From positions 110,706-174,705 of the forward strand of contig NZ_JAINVF010000014.1 in assembly GCF_020400585.1 (NCBI RefSeq): 64,000 bases of DNA, given 5' to 3'. Below, piece after piece: positions 28,921 to 37,280 of this stretch. Origin of the DNA: Streptomyces sp. NK08204. GTDB lineage: Bacteria; Actinomycetota; Actinomycetes; Streptomycetales; Streptomycetaceae. The notes below the pieces were generated by a model that made no database searches, had not been told where the DNA came from, and worked only from the letters and a program-made list of their open reading frames with translations. Within the stretch, counting starts at the first letter, position 1. Every line of letters starts with the position of its first letter. The position numbers were made by a program, and so were the translations under genes.

Positions 28921-30101
28921 CGGATGTGGAGGTTGTCGAGGTACGACCGGACGTTGCGGCGGGTCTCCGTGACGGAGTCGCCGCCGAACTTCTCCGCGAC
29001 CGCGTCGGCCAGGACGAGCGCCACCATCGCCTCCGCGACGATGCCCGCGGCCGGCACGGCGGAGACGTCGGAACGCTGGTGGTGGGCCTGGGCCGCCTCG
29101 CCGGTGGTGACATCCACGGTCTTCAGGGCGCGCGGCACGGTCGCGATCGGCTTCATCGCGGCCCGCACCCGCAGCAGCTCGCCGGTGCTCAGGCCGCCCT
29201 CGGTGCCACCGGCCCGGCCGGAGACGCGCCGGATGCCCTCGGGCGTGTTCACGATCTCGTCGTGCGCCTTGGAACCGGGCGTCCGGGCCAGCTCGAAGCC
29301 GTCGCCGATCTCGACGCCCTTGATCGCCTGGATGCCCATCACAGCACCGGCGAGACGGGCGTCCAGCTTGCGGTCCCAGTGCACGTGCGAGCCGAGCCCC
29401 ACCGGAACCCCGTACGCCAGCACCTCGACCACGCCGCCGAGCGTGTCACCGTCCTTGTGGGCCTGGTCGACCTCCGCGACCATCGCCTTCGAGGTGTCGG
29501 CGTCCAGGCAGCGCAGCGGGTCGGCGTCCAGCTTCTCGACGTCGGCCGGCGTGGGGTACACGCCCTGCGGGGCCTTCACGGAGCACAGCTCGACGACGTG
29601 CGAGACGATCTCGATACCGGCCGTCTCCTTCAGGTACGACCGGGCGACCGCGCCGAGGGCCACCCGGGCAGCGGTCTCGCGGGCGGAGGCACGCTCCAGG
29701 ATCGGCCGGGCCTCGTCGAAGCCGTACTTCTGCATACCGGCGAGGTCGGCGTGGCCGGGCCGGGGGCGGGTCAGCGGCGCGTTGCGGGCGAGGCCCGCCA
29801 GGATCTCGGGGTCGACCGGATCGGCCGACATCACCTGCTCCCACTTGGGCCACTCGGTGTTGCCCACCATGATCGCGACCGGGGAACCGAGGGTCAGCCC
29901 GTGCCGGACACCGCCCAGGAAGGTGACCTCGTCACGCTCGAACTTCATCCGCGCGCCACGGCCGTACCCGAGGCGCCGCCGAGCCAGGTGGTCCGCCACC
30001 ATCTCCGTGGTGATCGGCACGCCGGCGGGAAGGCCCTCCAGCGTCGCGACGAGTGCGGGGCCATGAGACTCCCCCGCGGTCAGCCAACGCAGCCTGCTCA
30101 A
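28917..30101 (-). CDS. aroC: Chorismate synthase
   Basis: A 394-residue FMN-dependent enzyme making chorismate from EPSP, the last step of the shikimate pathway. The family signatures RLTAGESHGPALVATLEGLPAG (residues 3 onward, broken here only for naming), RRRLGYGRGARMKFERDEV and ASARETAARVALGAVAR are present. GRAGGTEGGLSTGE matches the conserved flavin-binding region. It is upstream of and coupled to aroK. The gap to aroE (about 180 bases) may carry a promoter. Confidence 0.97.
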   Translation of the reverse strand: MSRLRWLTAGESHGPALVATLEGLPAGVPITTEMVADHLARRRLGYGRGARMKFERDEVTFLGGVRHGLTLGSPVAIMVGNTEWPKWEQVMSADPVDPEILAGLARNAPLTRPRPGHADLAGMQKYGFDEARPILERASARETAARVALGAVARSYLKETAGIEIVSHVVELCSVKAPQGVYPTPADVEKLDADPLRCLDADTSKAMVAEVDQAHKDGDTLGGVVEVLAYGVPVGLGSHVHWDRKLDARLAGAVMGIQAIKGVEIGDGFELARTPGSKAHDEIVNTPEGIRRVSGRAGGTEGGLSTGELLRVRAAMKPIATVPRALKTVDVTTGEAAQAHHQRSDVSAVPAAGIVAEAMVALVLADAVAEKFGGDSVTETRRNVRSYLDNLHIR

Positions 30102-30279
30102 CGAAGCTCCTCAGTGTTCGCGCCCGGTACTGCCCTGCGTACGCGTGTCTTCGCGTACGGCGACGGCGCGACCGGATGCGCGACCCCGGCCCGCCATCTC
30201 CGATCCTCCCACGTCCGCGGGCAGGAACCGGTGCCCGGTCCAGCAGACGGGACGGAGCGGCGGAAAAACCGGGCGCGGT

Positions 30280-31119
30280 TCAGCGTGCCGCGAGCGCCTG
30301 CTCACCGGCGTGCCGCATGGCCTCCAGGGGGGCCGGGGAGCGGCCCGTCATCTGTTCGACCTGCAGCACGGCCTGGTGGACCAGCAGGTCGAGGCCACTG
30401 ACCACGGCGCCGCCGACCATGGACCAGCGGGCCGCCAGCTCGGTCGGCCAGGGGTCGTAGAGGACGTCGAAGAGGGTGGCCGGACGCTCCGGTACGGCGG
30501 CGGCGAGGGCGTCCGTGGTGCCGGCGGGCGTGGTGGCGATCACCAGCGGGGCGCGCAGGGCCTCGGCGGCGTCCGTCCAGTCGGCGGTGCGGACATCGAC
30601 GTCCAGCCGTTCGCCCCACTGCCGCATCTCGGCGGCGCGGGCCTCGCTGCGGACGTAGGCGACGACCTCGCCGGTGCAGATCCGGGCGAGCGCGGCGAGC
30701 GCGGAGGAGGCGGTGGCGCCGGCGCCGAGGATCGCGGCGGAGCCGACCTGTTCGATGCCGTGCTCCCGCAGGGCGGCCACCATGCCCGGGATGTCGGTGT
30801 TGTCGCCGAGCCGGCGCCCGTCCTCGGTGAAGACGACCGTGTTGACGGCGTCCACAGCGGCGGCCGTGTCGCTGATCCCGTCCAGCAGCGGGATGACCGC
30901 CCGCTTCAGCGGCATGGTCAGCGACAGCCCCGCCCACTCGGCCCCGAGCTTCTCGAGGAAGCCGGGCAGCGCGGCCTCGTCGACCTCGAAGCGGTCGTAC
31001 GACCAGTCGGTGAGCCCGAGGGCGTCGTACGCGGCCCGGTGCAGCACCGGGGAGAGGGAGTGGGCGATGGGCGAACCGAGCACGGCGGCCCGGCGGGCGT
31101 CAGTTGCCCGAGCTGGCAT
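30280..31119 (-). CDS. aroE: Shikimate 5-dehydrogenase
   Basis: A 279-residue NADP-dependent enzyme reducing 3-dehydroshikimate. Shikimate-binding Ser21 and Ser23 are in HSLSPVLHRAAYD, catalytic Lys72 is in LTMPLKRAVIPLLD and Asp109 in DNTDIPGM. The cofactor domain has AAILGAGATASSA. I chose the ATG at 31119, which has AAGGA eight bases upstream; a start 12 codons earlier is open. The first 20 bases lie within what looks like the remnant 3' end of mltG, now separated from mltG by an insertion. Confidence 0.94.
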   Translation of the reverse strand: MPARATDARRAAVLGSPIAHSLSPVLHRAAYDALGLTDWSYDRFEVDEAALPGFLEKLGAEWAGLSLTMPLKRAVIPLLDGISDTAAAVDAVNTVVFTEDGRRLGDNTDIPGMVAALREHGIEQVGSAAILGAGATASSALAALARICTGEVVAYVRSEARAAEMRQWGERLDVDVRTADWTDAAEALRAPLVIATTPAGTTDALAAAVPERPATLFDVLYDPWPTELAARWSMVGGAVVSGLDLLVHQAVLQVEQMTGRSPAPLEAMRHAGEQALAAR

Positions 31120-31144
31120 TGAACTTGTCCTTGAGCTTCTCGAA
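31100..31144 (-). pseudogene. Stranded 3' end of a gene, probably mltG, overlapping aroE
   Basis: In the frame that does not belong to aroE, the minus strand encodes FEKLKDKFNASSGN followed by TGA (31100-31102). It resembles the present C-terminus of MltG (HEKLVEEWTASRNKN): EKL, an acidic/basic stretch, an aromatic residue and AS align. The TGA lies 20 bases inside aroE, a typical coupling overlap. I infer that the original mltG ended here and that the following 0.8 kb was inserted or recombined in. The similarity is short and could be coincidental. Confidence 0.45.
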
Positions 31145-31195
31145 ACCCCGTGCACGTACTCGCACCCGACGCCACACCTTCAGGCCAGCCCACCG

Positions 31196-31570
31196 TTAGG
31201 CGTAGTCGGTCCTGCTGACACACGTGCTTGTAAACACGTCTGCGCTACCGTATTCGCCAATGCAGGCTTCGATGACGACCTTTCTCCCTTCCGGTATCCA
31301 GGTACGATTAGTGCTCACGCATGTGCCAGACCCGTTGGGGTTCCAGTCATACCCCTGCCATCCGTAACCGTCGACCCAAATCCTGCCAACCGCGGAATGA
31401 CCGTCTGCCTTTTCGTCGCAGACATCGTCGCGATCACCGTAGGATGCCCAACCGACGAGCGCTCCGCCCTCCGAAGAATGGATAATTCCGTCAGCGTGGG
31501 CCGGCGCTACCGCAAAACCGACGAGCGCTGCACCCATAGCCGCAATGGATCCAAGTCGAGAGATTTTCAC
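31196..31570 (-). CDS. Small secreted protein with four cysteines, unknown function
   Basis: A 124-residue protein with a clear signal peptide (basic KISR, hydrophobic GSIAAMGAALVGFAVAP, likely cleavage AHA-DG after residue 26). The mature part of about 98 residues has four cysteines (51, 84, 103 and 117), enough for two disulphides, and is rich in Gly, Tyr and Trp. The GTG start has AAGGAG five bases upstream, so it looks like a genuine translated gene. Codon use is visibly less GC-biased than in neighbours, and it lies between aroE and mltG, where conserved genomes have none to my knowledge. Function not recognised; recent acquisition is likely. Confidence 0.75.
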   Translation of the reverse strand: MKISRLGSIAAMGAALVGFAVAPAHADGIIHSSEGGALVGWASYGDRDDVCDEKADGHSAVGRIWVDGYGWQGYDWNPNGSGTCVSTNRTWIPEGRKVVIEACIGEYGSADVFTSTCVSRTDYA

Positions 31571-31919
31571 GCTTCTCCTTCATCCATAAAACAAAAAAGA
31601 TGACCCCCCGCAGGCAGCGATCACCATTTCAAGATTAACACACCTCTACGAGCTCGCACAGACAGGCGTGCGCTCACGGGCGCGGTTCTGGGCGGCCGTC
31701 CCAGCGGTGTCGAGGACTTCCTGCTGCCCACCGGCAGCCCCCGGGCAACCCCCGAGGACCTTATGACCCCGACCACTTAGAACACCGTTGACCACCTGCC
31801 AGCGGCCCCGCACCGGGCGTCCCATCCGCGGCGGAGCCAACAACGGCTCGATCATCGCCCACGACTCATCAGTCGCAACGTCCAGGCCGCATTCGACCTT
31901 CGTGAGTCGGGCCGTGTCA
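31571..31919. other. AT-richer inserted spacer between small secreted-protein gene and mltG
   Basis: About 350 bases that interrupt the otherwise dense mltG-aroE region. The first 70 bases include an A-run (CATAAAACAAAAAAGATG) that is unusually AT-rich for this chromosome and probably holds the small gene's promoter. The rest carries a transposase-like fragment (31778-31879) and CTAAGTGGTCGGGGTCATAA on the minus strand, which might be an insertion-sequence end. No intact gene. Confidence 0.6.
31778..31879 (-). pseudogene. Fragment resembling the N-terminus of an IS5-family transposase
   Basis: The minus strand reads DESWAMIEPLLAPPRMGRP and continues VRGRWQVVNGVL before losing similarity. IS5-type transposases commonly begin with a stretch of the form D-x-x-W-(A)-x-I-x-P-L-L-P then GRP, R-x-V-(I/V)-N-G-(I/V)-L. 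The expected continuation (RTGxPWRDLP) is missing and no catalytic DDE domain follows. This is therefore a remnant, not an active element. Confidence 0.6.
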
Positions 31920-33641
31920 TCAGTTTTTGTTCCTCGACGCCGTCCACTCCTCGACCAGCTTTTCGTGGTCCGCGTACGTCTTGGTGAACCTGGTCGTCGT
32001 GCCGTCCATCGAGATGAAGTAGTACCACCCGTCGTGCGTCGGGTTGAGCGCTCCCTGGATGGCTTCTTCGCCAGGGTTGTCGATGGGACCGGGCGGCAAT
32101 CCCTTGTCGTGGTACGTGTTGTACGGGTTGTTGTACTTGCGTACCTCAGCGATGGTCAGGTCGAGCTTGCTCTGGTTCTTCACATAGTTGTACGTGGAGT
32201 CAAACTCCAGCGCGCCGTAGGTCTCGGGGTTCCCAGGCTTGAGGCGGTTGTAGACCACTTCGGCCATCTTCTCGAAGTCCTCGTGGCTCCTGCCTTCGGC
32301 CTGCACCAGGCTCGCCACGGTGAGCAGCTGCCAGGGGCCGTCGAGCCCCAGGCTCTGGGCCCTCTTCTCCAGGCCGAGCTCCGCGTACTTCTCCTTGGCC
32401 CGGTCGACCATCGACTTCAGGACGGCCTGGGGCTTCTGGCCCTTGGTCACCGCATAGCTGGAGGGGAAGAGGAACCCTTCCAGCGGGTCATGCAGATTGG
32501 GGTGGTTCAGCGCCCAAGCAGGCAAGCCCAGGGACTTGTAGCCGTCCTTGGCAACCTTCGCCGTGGTGCCCGCCGGCACCTTGAGGCGCTTGTCGATCAT
32601 GGCGTAGACCGCCACGTTGCGCGTGCCCTCGGCGATGATCAGGTTGCTGCGGCTCTTCGGGCTGAGCATCAGTTCCACCGCGCTGGCCGCCGACATGTGC
32701 TTCTGCAGCGTGTAAACGCCGTCCTGGAGCGACTTGCCGTCGGGGTTGGCCTGCTGGGCGGAGACGAACGCGTCGACGCTTTCGACGACGCCGGCCTCCT
32801 TCAGCTTCTGGCCGATGACGTACCCGCCCGCGCCCTTCGGGATCTCGACCACCACCGTCTCGCCGTTGCCACTGCCCGCGTAGTCCGGGGCCGGGCCGAA
32901 ACGATTTTGGTAGAACTTGTAGCCGAAATACCCGACTCCGCCCAGGCCGCCCCCGAACACCAGGACGACCACCATGCAGGCGCAGCCGGTACGGCGCTTC
33001 TTGCTCTTGACCGGTTTCCGGCCCTTGCCGCGCCGGTCGCCCCGGCCGCGGCGGCTCTCGGACTCGTCCTCGTCCTCGTCGTCCCCGTCGTCCTCGCCGC
33101 CATTGAAGAAGGCGTGCTCGCCCTGGTCCTCCCCCGGGTCCCAGCCGGTCTCCGGGTCGGGGTCCGGGCCCGGCTGCGGCTCCGGGCGCCTGCGGCCGGG
33201 CGGCATGGGCGGTGGGTAGGCGTCGTCGGTGCCGTAGAAGTCGGGCTGCTCCCCGCCGTAGGCCGTCGGACTCTGGCCGTACGGGTCACCGGGGTCGGCG
33301 GCGTACGGCACCTGGCCGTGGGTGCCGGTCGCGTCCCAGCCGCCCTGGTACTGGCCGTCCTGGTACTGCTGGTACTGCTGCTGGGTCTGACCGGGGAACT
33401 GCTGGTCGTACTGCGGCCGGTCCTGTCCGTCGTAGTACGGGTACTGCTGCCCGCCGTACCCCGCCTGCTGCTCCTGGGACCAGTCGCCGTACTGCGGCTG
33501 CTGCGGGTACTGCTGCGGCTGGCCGCCGTAGGCGGACTGCTGACCCACGTGGGTCTGCCGTCCTCCCCATCCGCCGTCCCCGTACAACGGGTCCTCGGGA
33601 TGCCACGGTTCGGAGCCTGGGCCCCGGCCATACTCAGTCAT
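31920..33641 (-). CDS. mltG: Endolytic murein transglycosylase MltG
   Basis: A 573-residue YceG-family membrane enzyme that cleaves nascent peptidoglycan strands. Residues 30-145 are a Gln/Tyr/Gly/Pro-rich cytoplasmic tail and 180-215 an acidic then strongly basic stretch. A transmembrane helix lies at about 219-243. The extracytoplasmic part has a LysM-like region and the catalytic domain, with Glu449 in VASLVQAEGRSHEDFEKMAEVVYNRL (the first 20 residues are diagnostic) and DGWYYFISMDG near the end. The start MTEYGRGPG follows AGGGG. The last residues appear replaced relative to a stranded tail next to aroE. Confidence 0.93.
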   Translation of the reverse strand: MTEYGRGPGSEPWHPEDPLYGDGGWGGRQTHVGQQSAYGGQPQQYPQQPQYGDWSQEQQAGYGGQQYPYYDGQDRPQYDQQFPGQTQQQYQQYQDGQYQGGWDATGTHGQVPYAADPGDPYGQSPTAYGGEQPDFYGTDDAYPPPMPPGRRRPEPQPGPDPDPETGWDPGEDQGEHAFFNGGEDDGDDEDEDESESRRGRGDRRGKGRKPVKSKKRRTGCACMVVVLVFGGGLGGVGYFGYKFYQNRFGPAPDYAGSGNGETVVVEIPKGAGGYVIGQKLKEAGVVESVDAFVSAQQANPDGKSLQDGVYTLQKHMSAASAVELMLSPKSRSNLIIAEGTRNVAVYAMIDKRLKVPAGTTAKVAKDGYKSLGLPAWALNHPNLHDPLEGFLFPSSYAVTKGQKPQAVLKSMVDRAKEKYAELGLEKRAQSLGLDGPWQLLTVASLVQAEGRSHEDFEKMAEVVYNRLKPGNPETYGALEFDSTYNYVKNQSKLDLTIAEVRKYNNPYNTYHDKGLPPGPIDNPGEEAIQGALNPTHDGWYYFISMDGTTTRFTKTYADHEKLVEEWTASRNKN

Positions 33642-33762
33642 CGATCCCCTAGAGCCGCGAGGCCGACCGGTCACCGGCCGGTCGGCCCGCTTCCGTTCCA
33701 CCTCTTGCTGTGCCCCGGCTGTCGAACACCGGCGCATCGCGCGGAACGTTACCGTATCGCGA

Positions 33763-34227
33763 TCAGATGACCACTTCGACGTCCTCGCCGGGTGGTTTAC
33801 CTGACACCCGTTCGGATTCGAGGGCTTGCTGAAGGATGATGACGGCCGCGGCCTGGTCGATGACGGACCGGCCCTTCTTGGACCTGACACCCGAGGCGCG
33901 CAGTCCCTGACTTGCCGTCACGGTCGTCATCCGCTCGTCCACCAGGCGGACCGGCACCGGCGTGATGCCCTTCGCCAGCTCCTGGGCGAAGGCCCGGACC
34001 TTGACGGCGGCCGGGCCCTCGCCCCCCTTGAGGGAGCGGGGGAGGCCGACGACGACCTCGATCGGTTCGTACTCCTCCACCAGTTGCCGCAGCCGGCGGT
34101 GGGCGGCCGGGACGTCCCGGCCGGGGACGGTCTCCACCGGGGTGGCGAGGATCCCGTCGGGGTCGCACGAGGCGACCCCGATACGGGCGTCCCCGACGTC
34201 GATCGAGAGCCGACGTCCTCTGCGCAT
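33763..34227 (-). CDS. ruvX: Holliday junction resolvase-like RuvX/YqgF
   Basis: A 154-residue RNase H-fold protein of the YqgF family, implicated in pre-16S rRNA maturation and proposed as a Holliday junction resolvase. It has the N-terminal SIDVGDARIGVA with the first catalytic Asp, VVVGLPRSLKG, and LVDERMTTVTA with the acidic Glu. It lies between alaS (27 bases upstream) and mltG (about 120 bases downstream), the arrangement usual in Gram-positive bacteria. The length is normal. Confidence 0.95.
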   Translation of the reverse strand: MRRGRRLSIDVGDARIGVASCDPDGILATPVETVPGRDVPAAHRRLRQLVEEYEPIEVVVGLPRSLKGGEGPAAVKVRAFAQELAKGITPVPVRLVDERMTTVTASQGLRASGVRSKKGRSVIDQAAAVIILQQALESERVSGKPPGEDVEVVI

Positions 34228-34254
34228 CTTCTCGGCCGTTTCCTGCTCAGCGTC

Positions 34255-36927
34255 CTACTTGGCGGTCTCGGCGACCAGGCGTTCGACGGCCTCGACGGCC
34301 TCGCCGACAGCGGCGGGGTTCTGGCCGCCGCCCTGGGCGACGTCGGGCTTGCCGCCACCGCCGCCGCCGAGCGTCTTGGCGGCGGTACGGACCAGGTCAC
34401 CGGCCTTCAGGCCACGCTCGCGGGCGGGCTCGTTGGTGGCGATGACCGTCAGCGGCTTGCCGTTGTTCACCGTGAAGAGGGCGACCACGGCGGCCCGGCC
34501 ACCCTGGATCCGGCCGCGCACGTCGAGGACCAGCTTGCGCAGGTCGTCCGGCGTGGTGCCGTCCGGGACCTGTCCGGTGACGACGGCCACACCGCGCACG
34601 TCCTTGGCGGACTCGGCAAGACCGGCGGCGGCCTGAAGCACCTTCTCGGCGCGGAACTTCTCGATCTCCTTCTCGGCGTCCTTCAGCTTGCCGAGCATGG
34701 CGGAGACCTTCTCCGGCAGCTCCTCCGGACGGCCCTTGATCAGCTCCTGGAGCTGGGCGACGACCGTGTGCTCACGGGCGAGGAAGTTGTAGGCGTCGAC
34801 GCCTACAAGGGCCTCGATACGGCGCACCCCCGAGCCGATGGACGACTCGCCGAGCAGCTTCACCAGGCCCAGCTGGGCGGTGTTGTGCACGTGCGTGCCA
34901 CCGCACAGCTCCTTGGAGAAGTCGCCGATGGTCACGACGCGCACGCGCTCGCCGTACTTCTCGCCGAACTCGGCGATGGCGCCCTGCTTCCTGGCGTCGT
35001 CGATGCCCATGATCTCGGCGTGCACGTCGAGGTCGCGGGCGAGCACCTCGTTGATCTTCTGCTCGACGTCGGTCATCACCGCCGTCGGAACGGCGGACGG
35101 GGAGCCGAAGTCGAAGCGGAAGCGGCCGGGCTGGTTCTCGGAGCCGGCCTGGGCGGCCGTCGGGCCGAGGGCGTCACGCAGGGCCTGGTGGGTCAGGTGG
35201 GTCGCCGAGTGGGCGCGGGCGATGGCCTTGCGGCGGTGGGCGTCGATGGAGGCGTGGGCCTTGGCACCGACCGTCACCTCGCCGACCTGGACGACGCCCT
35301 TGTGGACGTACACGCCCGGGACCGGCTTCTGGCAGTCACGGACCTCGATGACGGCACCGGAGTCGATCCGGATCCGGCCGGTGTCTCCGATCTGGCCGCC
35401 GCCCTCGGCGTAGAACGGGGTGCGGTCGAGGACGATCTCGACCTCGTCGCCCTCGGCGGCGGCCGGGGAGGAGACGCCGTCGACCAGGATGCCGACGACG
35501 GTGGACTCGCCCTCGGTGTCGCTGTAGCCGATGAAGTCGGTCTCGCCGGCGGTGTCGGCGATCTCGCGGTAGGCGCCCATGTCGGCGTGGCCGGTCTTCT
35601 TGGCCTGGGCGTCGGCCTTGGCGCGCTCCCGCTGCTCCTTCATCAGGCGGCGGAAGCCCTCCTCGTCCACGGAAAGGCCCTGTTCGGCGGCCATCTCCAG
35701 GGTGAGGTCGATCGGGAAGCCCCAGGTGTCGTGGAGCAGGAAGGCCTTGTCGCCGGCAAGGACCGTGCCGCCGGCGGCCTTGGTCTCGGTCACGGCGGTG
35801 TCGAGGATGTTGGTGCCGGCCTTCAGCGTCTTGAGGAAGGCGGCCTCCTCGGCGAGGGCGACCTTCTCGATGCGCTCGCGGTCCGTGATCAGCTCGGGGT
35901 ACTGCCGGCCCATCATGCCGATGACGACGTCGATCAGGTCCTTGACGACGGGGCCGGTGGCGCCGAGCAGGCGCATGTTGCGGATGGCACGGCGCATGAT
36001 GCGGCGCAGCACATAGCCGCGGCCCTCGTTGCCCGGCGTCACGCCGTCGCCGATCAGCATGGTGGCCGTGCGCATGTGGTCGGTGACCACACGCAGGGAC
36101 ACGTCCGAGGCGTGGGCGTCGCCGTAGCGGACGCCGGTCAGCTCGGTGGCCTTGTCGATGACGGCCATGGAGGTGTCGATCTCGTACATGTTCTGCACGC
36201 CCTGCAGAATCATGGCGAGCCGCTCCAGGCCGAGGCCCGTGTCGATGTTCTTGCTCGGCAGGTCCCCGAGGATCTCGAAGTTGTCCTTGCCGGTGCCCTC
36301 GCCACGCTCGTACTGCATGAAGACGAGGTTCCAGATCTCCACGTACCGCTCGTCGTTGACGGCGGGGCCGCCCTCGACGCCGAACTCCGGGCCGCGGTCG
36401 TAGTTGATCTCGGAGCAGGGGCCGCACGGGCCGGGGACGCCCATGGACCAGAAGTTGTCCTTCATGCCCAGGCGCTGGATGCGTTCCTTGGGCACGCCGA
36501 CGACCTCGTGCCAGATCTGCTCGGCCTCGTCGTCGTCCTGGTAGACGGTGATCCAGAGCTTCTCCGGCTCCAGGCCGTAACCGCCCTTGTCCTGGGGCGT
36601 GGTGAGCAGCTCCCAGGCGAGCTTGATGGCGCCTTCCTTGAAGTAGTCGCCGAAGGAGAAGTTGCCGCACATCTGGAAGAACGTGCCGTGGCGCGTGGTC
36701 TTGCCGACCTCTTCGATGTCGGGTGTGCGCACGCACTTCTGCACGCTGGTGGCGCGCGGGAACGGCGGCTTGACCTCGCCCAGGAAGTAGGGCTTGAAGG
36801 GCACCATGCCGGCGGGGACGAGGAGCAGAGTCGGGTCGTCCGCGATGAGCGACGCCGAAGGCACGACGGTGTGCCCGCGCTCCTCGAAGAAGCTCAGCCA
36901 GCGGCGGCGAATCTCGGCCGACTCCAT
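34255..36927 (-). CDS. alaS: Alanyl-tRNA synthetase
   Basis: An 890-residue class II synthetase. The N-terminal aminoacylation domain starts RRRWLSFFEERGHTVVPSAS and has the motif 3 region GLGLERLAMILQG. The editing domain carries the zinc/catalytic HSATH in ARAHSATHLTHQAL and the CGGTHVHNTAQ motif. The glycine-rich C-terminal (DHHA1-like) domain ends GGGGGGKPDVAQGGG. The full-length protein is intact. The ATG shares one base with the stop of the upstream small membrane-protein gene (TGATG), so it is coupled to it. Confidence 0.98.
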   Translation of the reverse strand: MESAEIRRRWLSFFEERGHTVVPSASLIADDPTLLLVPAGMVPFKPYFLGEVKPPFPRATSVQKCVRTPDIEEVGKTTRHGTFFQMCGNFSFGDYFKEGAIKLAWELLTTPQDKGGYGLEPEKLWITVYQDDDEAEQIWHEVVGVPKERIQRLGMKDNFWSMGVPGPCGPCSEINYDRGPEFGVEGGPAVNDERYVEIWNLVFMQYERGEGTGKDNFEILGDLPSKNIDTGLGLERLAMILQGVQNMYEIDTSMAVIDKATELTGVRYGDAHASDVSLRVVTDHMRTATMLIGDGVTPGNEGRGYVLRRIMRRAIRNMRLLGATGPVVKDLIDVVIGMMGRQYPELITDRERIEKVALAEEAAFLKTLKAGTNILDTAVTETKAAGGTVLAGDKAFLLHDTWGFPIDLTLEMAAEQGLSVDEEGFRRLMKEQRERAKADAQAKKTGHADMGAYREIADTAGETDFIGYSDTEGESTVVGILVDGVSSPAAAEGDEVEIVLDRTPFYAEGGGQIGDTGRIRIDSGAVIEVRDCQKPVPGVYVHKGVVQVGEVTVGAKAHASIDAHRRKAIARAHSATHLTHQALRDALGPTAAQAGSENQPGRFRFDFGSPSAVPTAVMTDVEQKINEVLARDLDVHAEIMGIDDARKQGAIAEFGEKYGERVRVVTIGDFSKELCGGTHVHNTAQLGLVKLLGESSIGSGVRRIEALVGVDAYNFLAREHTVVAQLQELIKGRPEELPEKVSAMLGKLKDAEKEIEKFRAEKVLQAAAGLAESAKDVRGVAVVTGQVPDGTTPDDLRKLVLDVRGRIQGGRAAVVALFTVNNGKPLTVIATNEPARERGLKAGDLVRTAAKTLGGGGGGKPDVAQGGGQNPAAVGEAVEAVERLVAETAK

Positions 36928-37271
36928 CAGTGGTCCTCATTCCGGTTGTACGAGTACGTCGGGGTTTCGATGTACTTCGGGCTGGTGCGGTTCTCGATGG
37001 CGGTGTACCGCCGGGGCGCGGGGAGTTCGGGGCTCTCGTGGATACCGAGGGCGTCTTCGAGCTCGGCCTCCCGCTGGGCCATGTTGTCGCGGACGTCGAG
37101 CGCGAAGCCGACCGCGCGGTCCTTCAGGCGCTGACCGGTCTCCAGGGCCTTGTTCGCCGCGGTCGCGGCGAGGCTCTCCGGGGTCAGCTGCTTCAGCTTG
37201 CGGTTGACCTTGGTGGTGGCCCACACACCTGCGGCGACACCCGTGGTGAACCAGAACGTACGGCGGAACAT
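36927..37271 (-). CDS. Small membrane-anchored protein of unknown function (DUF6167-like)
   Basis: A 114-residue protein with an N-terminal hydrophobic segment (RTFWFTTGVAAGVWATTKV, about residues 4-22). A helical middle (LTPESLAATAANKALETGQR onward) and a polar Pro/Tyr-containing tail follow. No catalytic motif. I recall this small family lying immediately upstream of alaS in streptomycetes. Here the stop overlaps the alaS start, and the upstream DUF948-like gene ends ten bases before. Membrane or septal location is possible but inferred. Confidence 0.8.
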   Translation of the reverse strand: MFRRTFWFTTGVAAGVWATTKVNRKLKQLTPESLAATAANKALETGQRLKDRAVGFALDVRDNMAQREAELEDALGIHESPELPAPRRYTAIENRTSPKYIETPTYSYNRNEDH

Positions 37272-37280
37272 CGCTCGGTC

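Noticed and set aside
31120..31155. aroE start at the ATG at 31155
   Set aside because: The extra 12 residues are not family-like, and AAGGA is placed correctly for the ATG at 31119.
33826..37134. A 1102-codon plus-strand frame opposite ruvX and alaS
   Set aside because: Same high-GC antisense artefact; it spans two real genes on the minus strand and has no ribosome binding site or recognisable domain.
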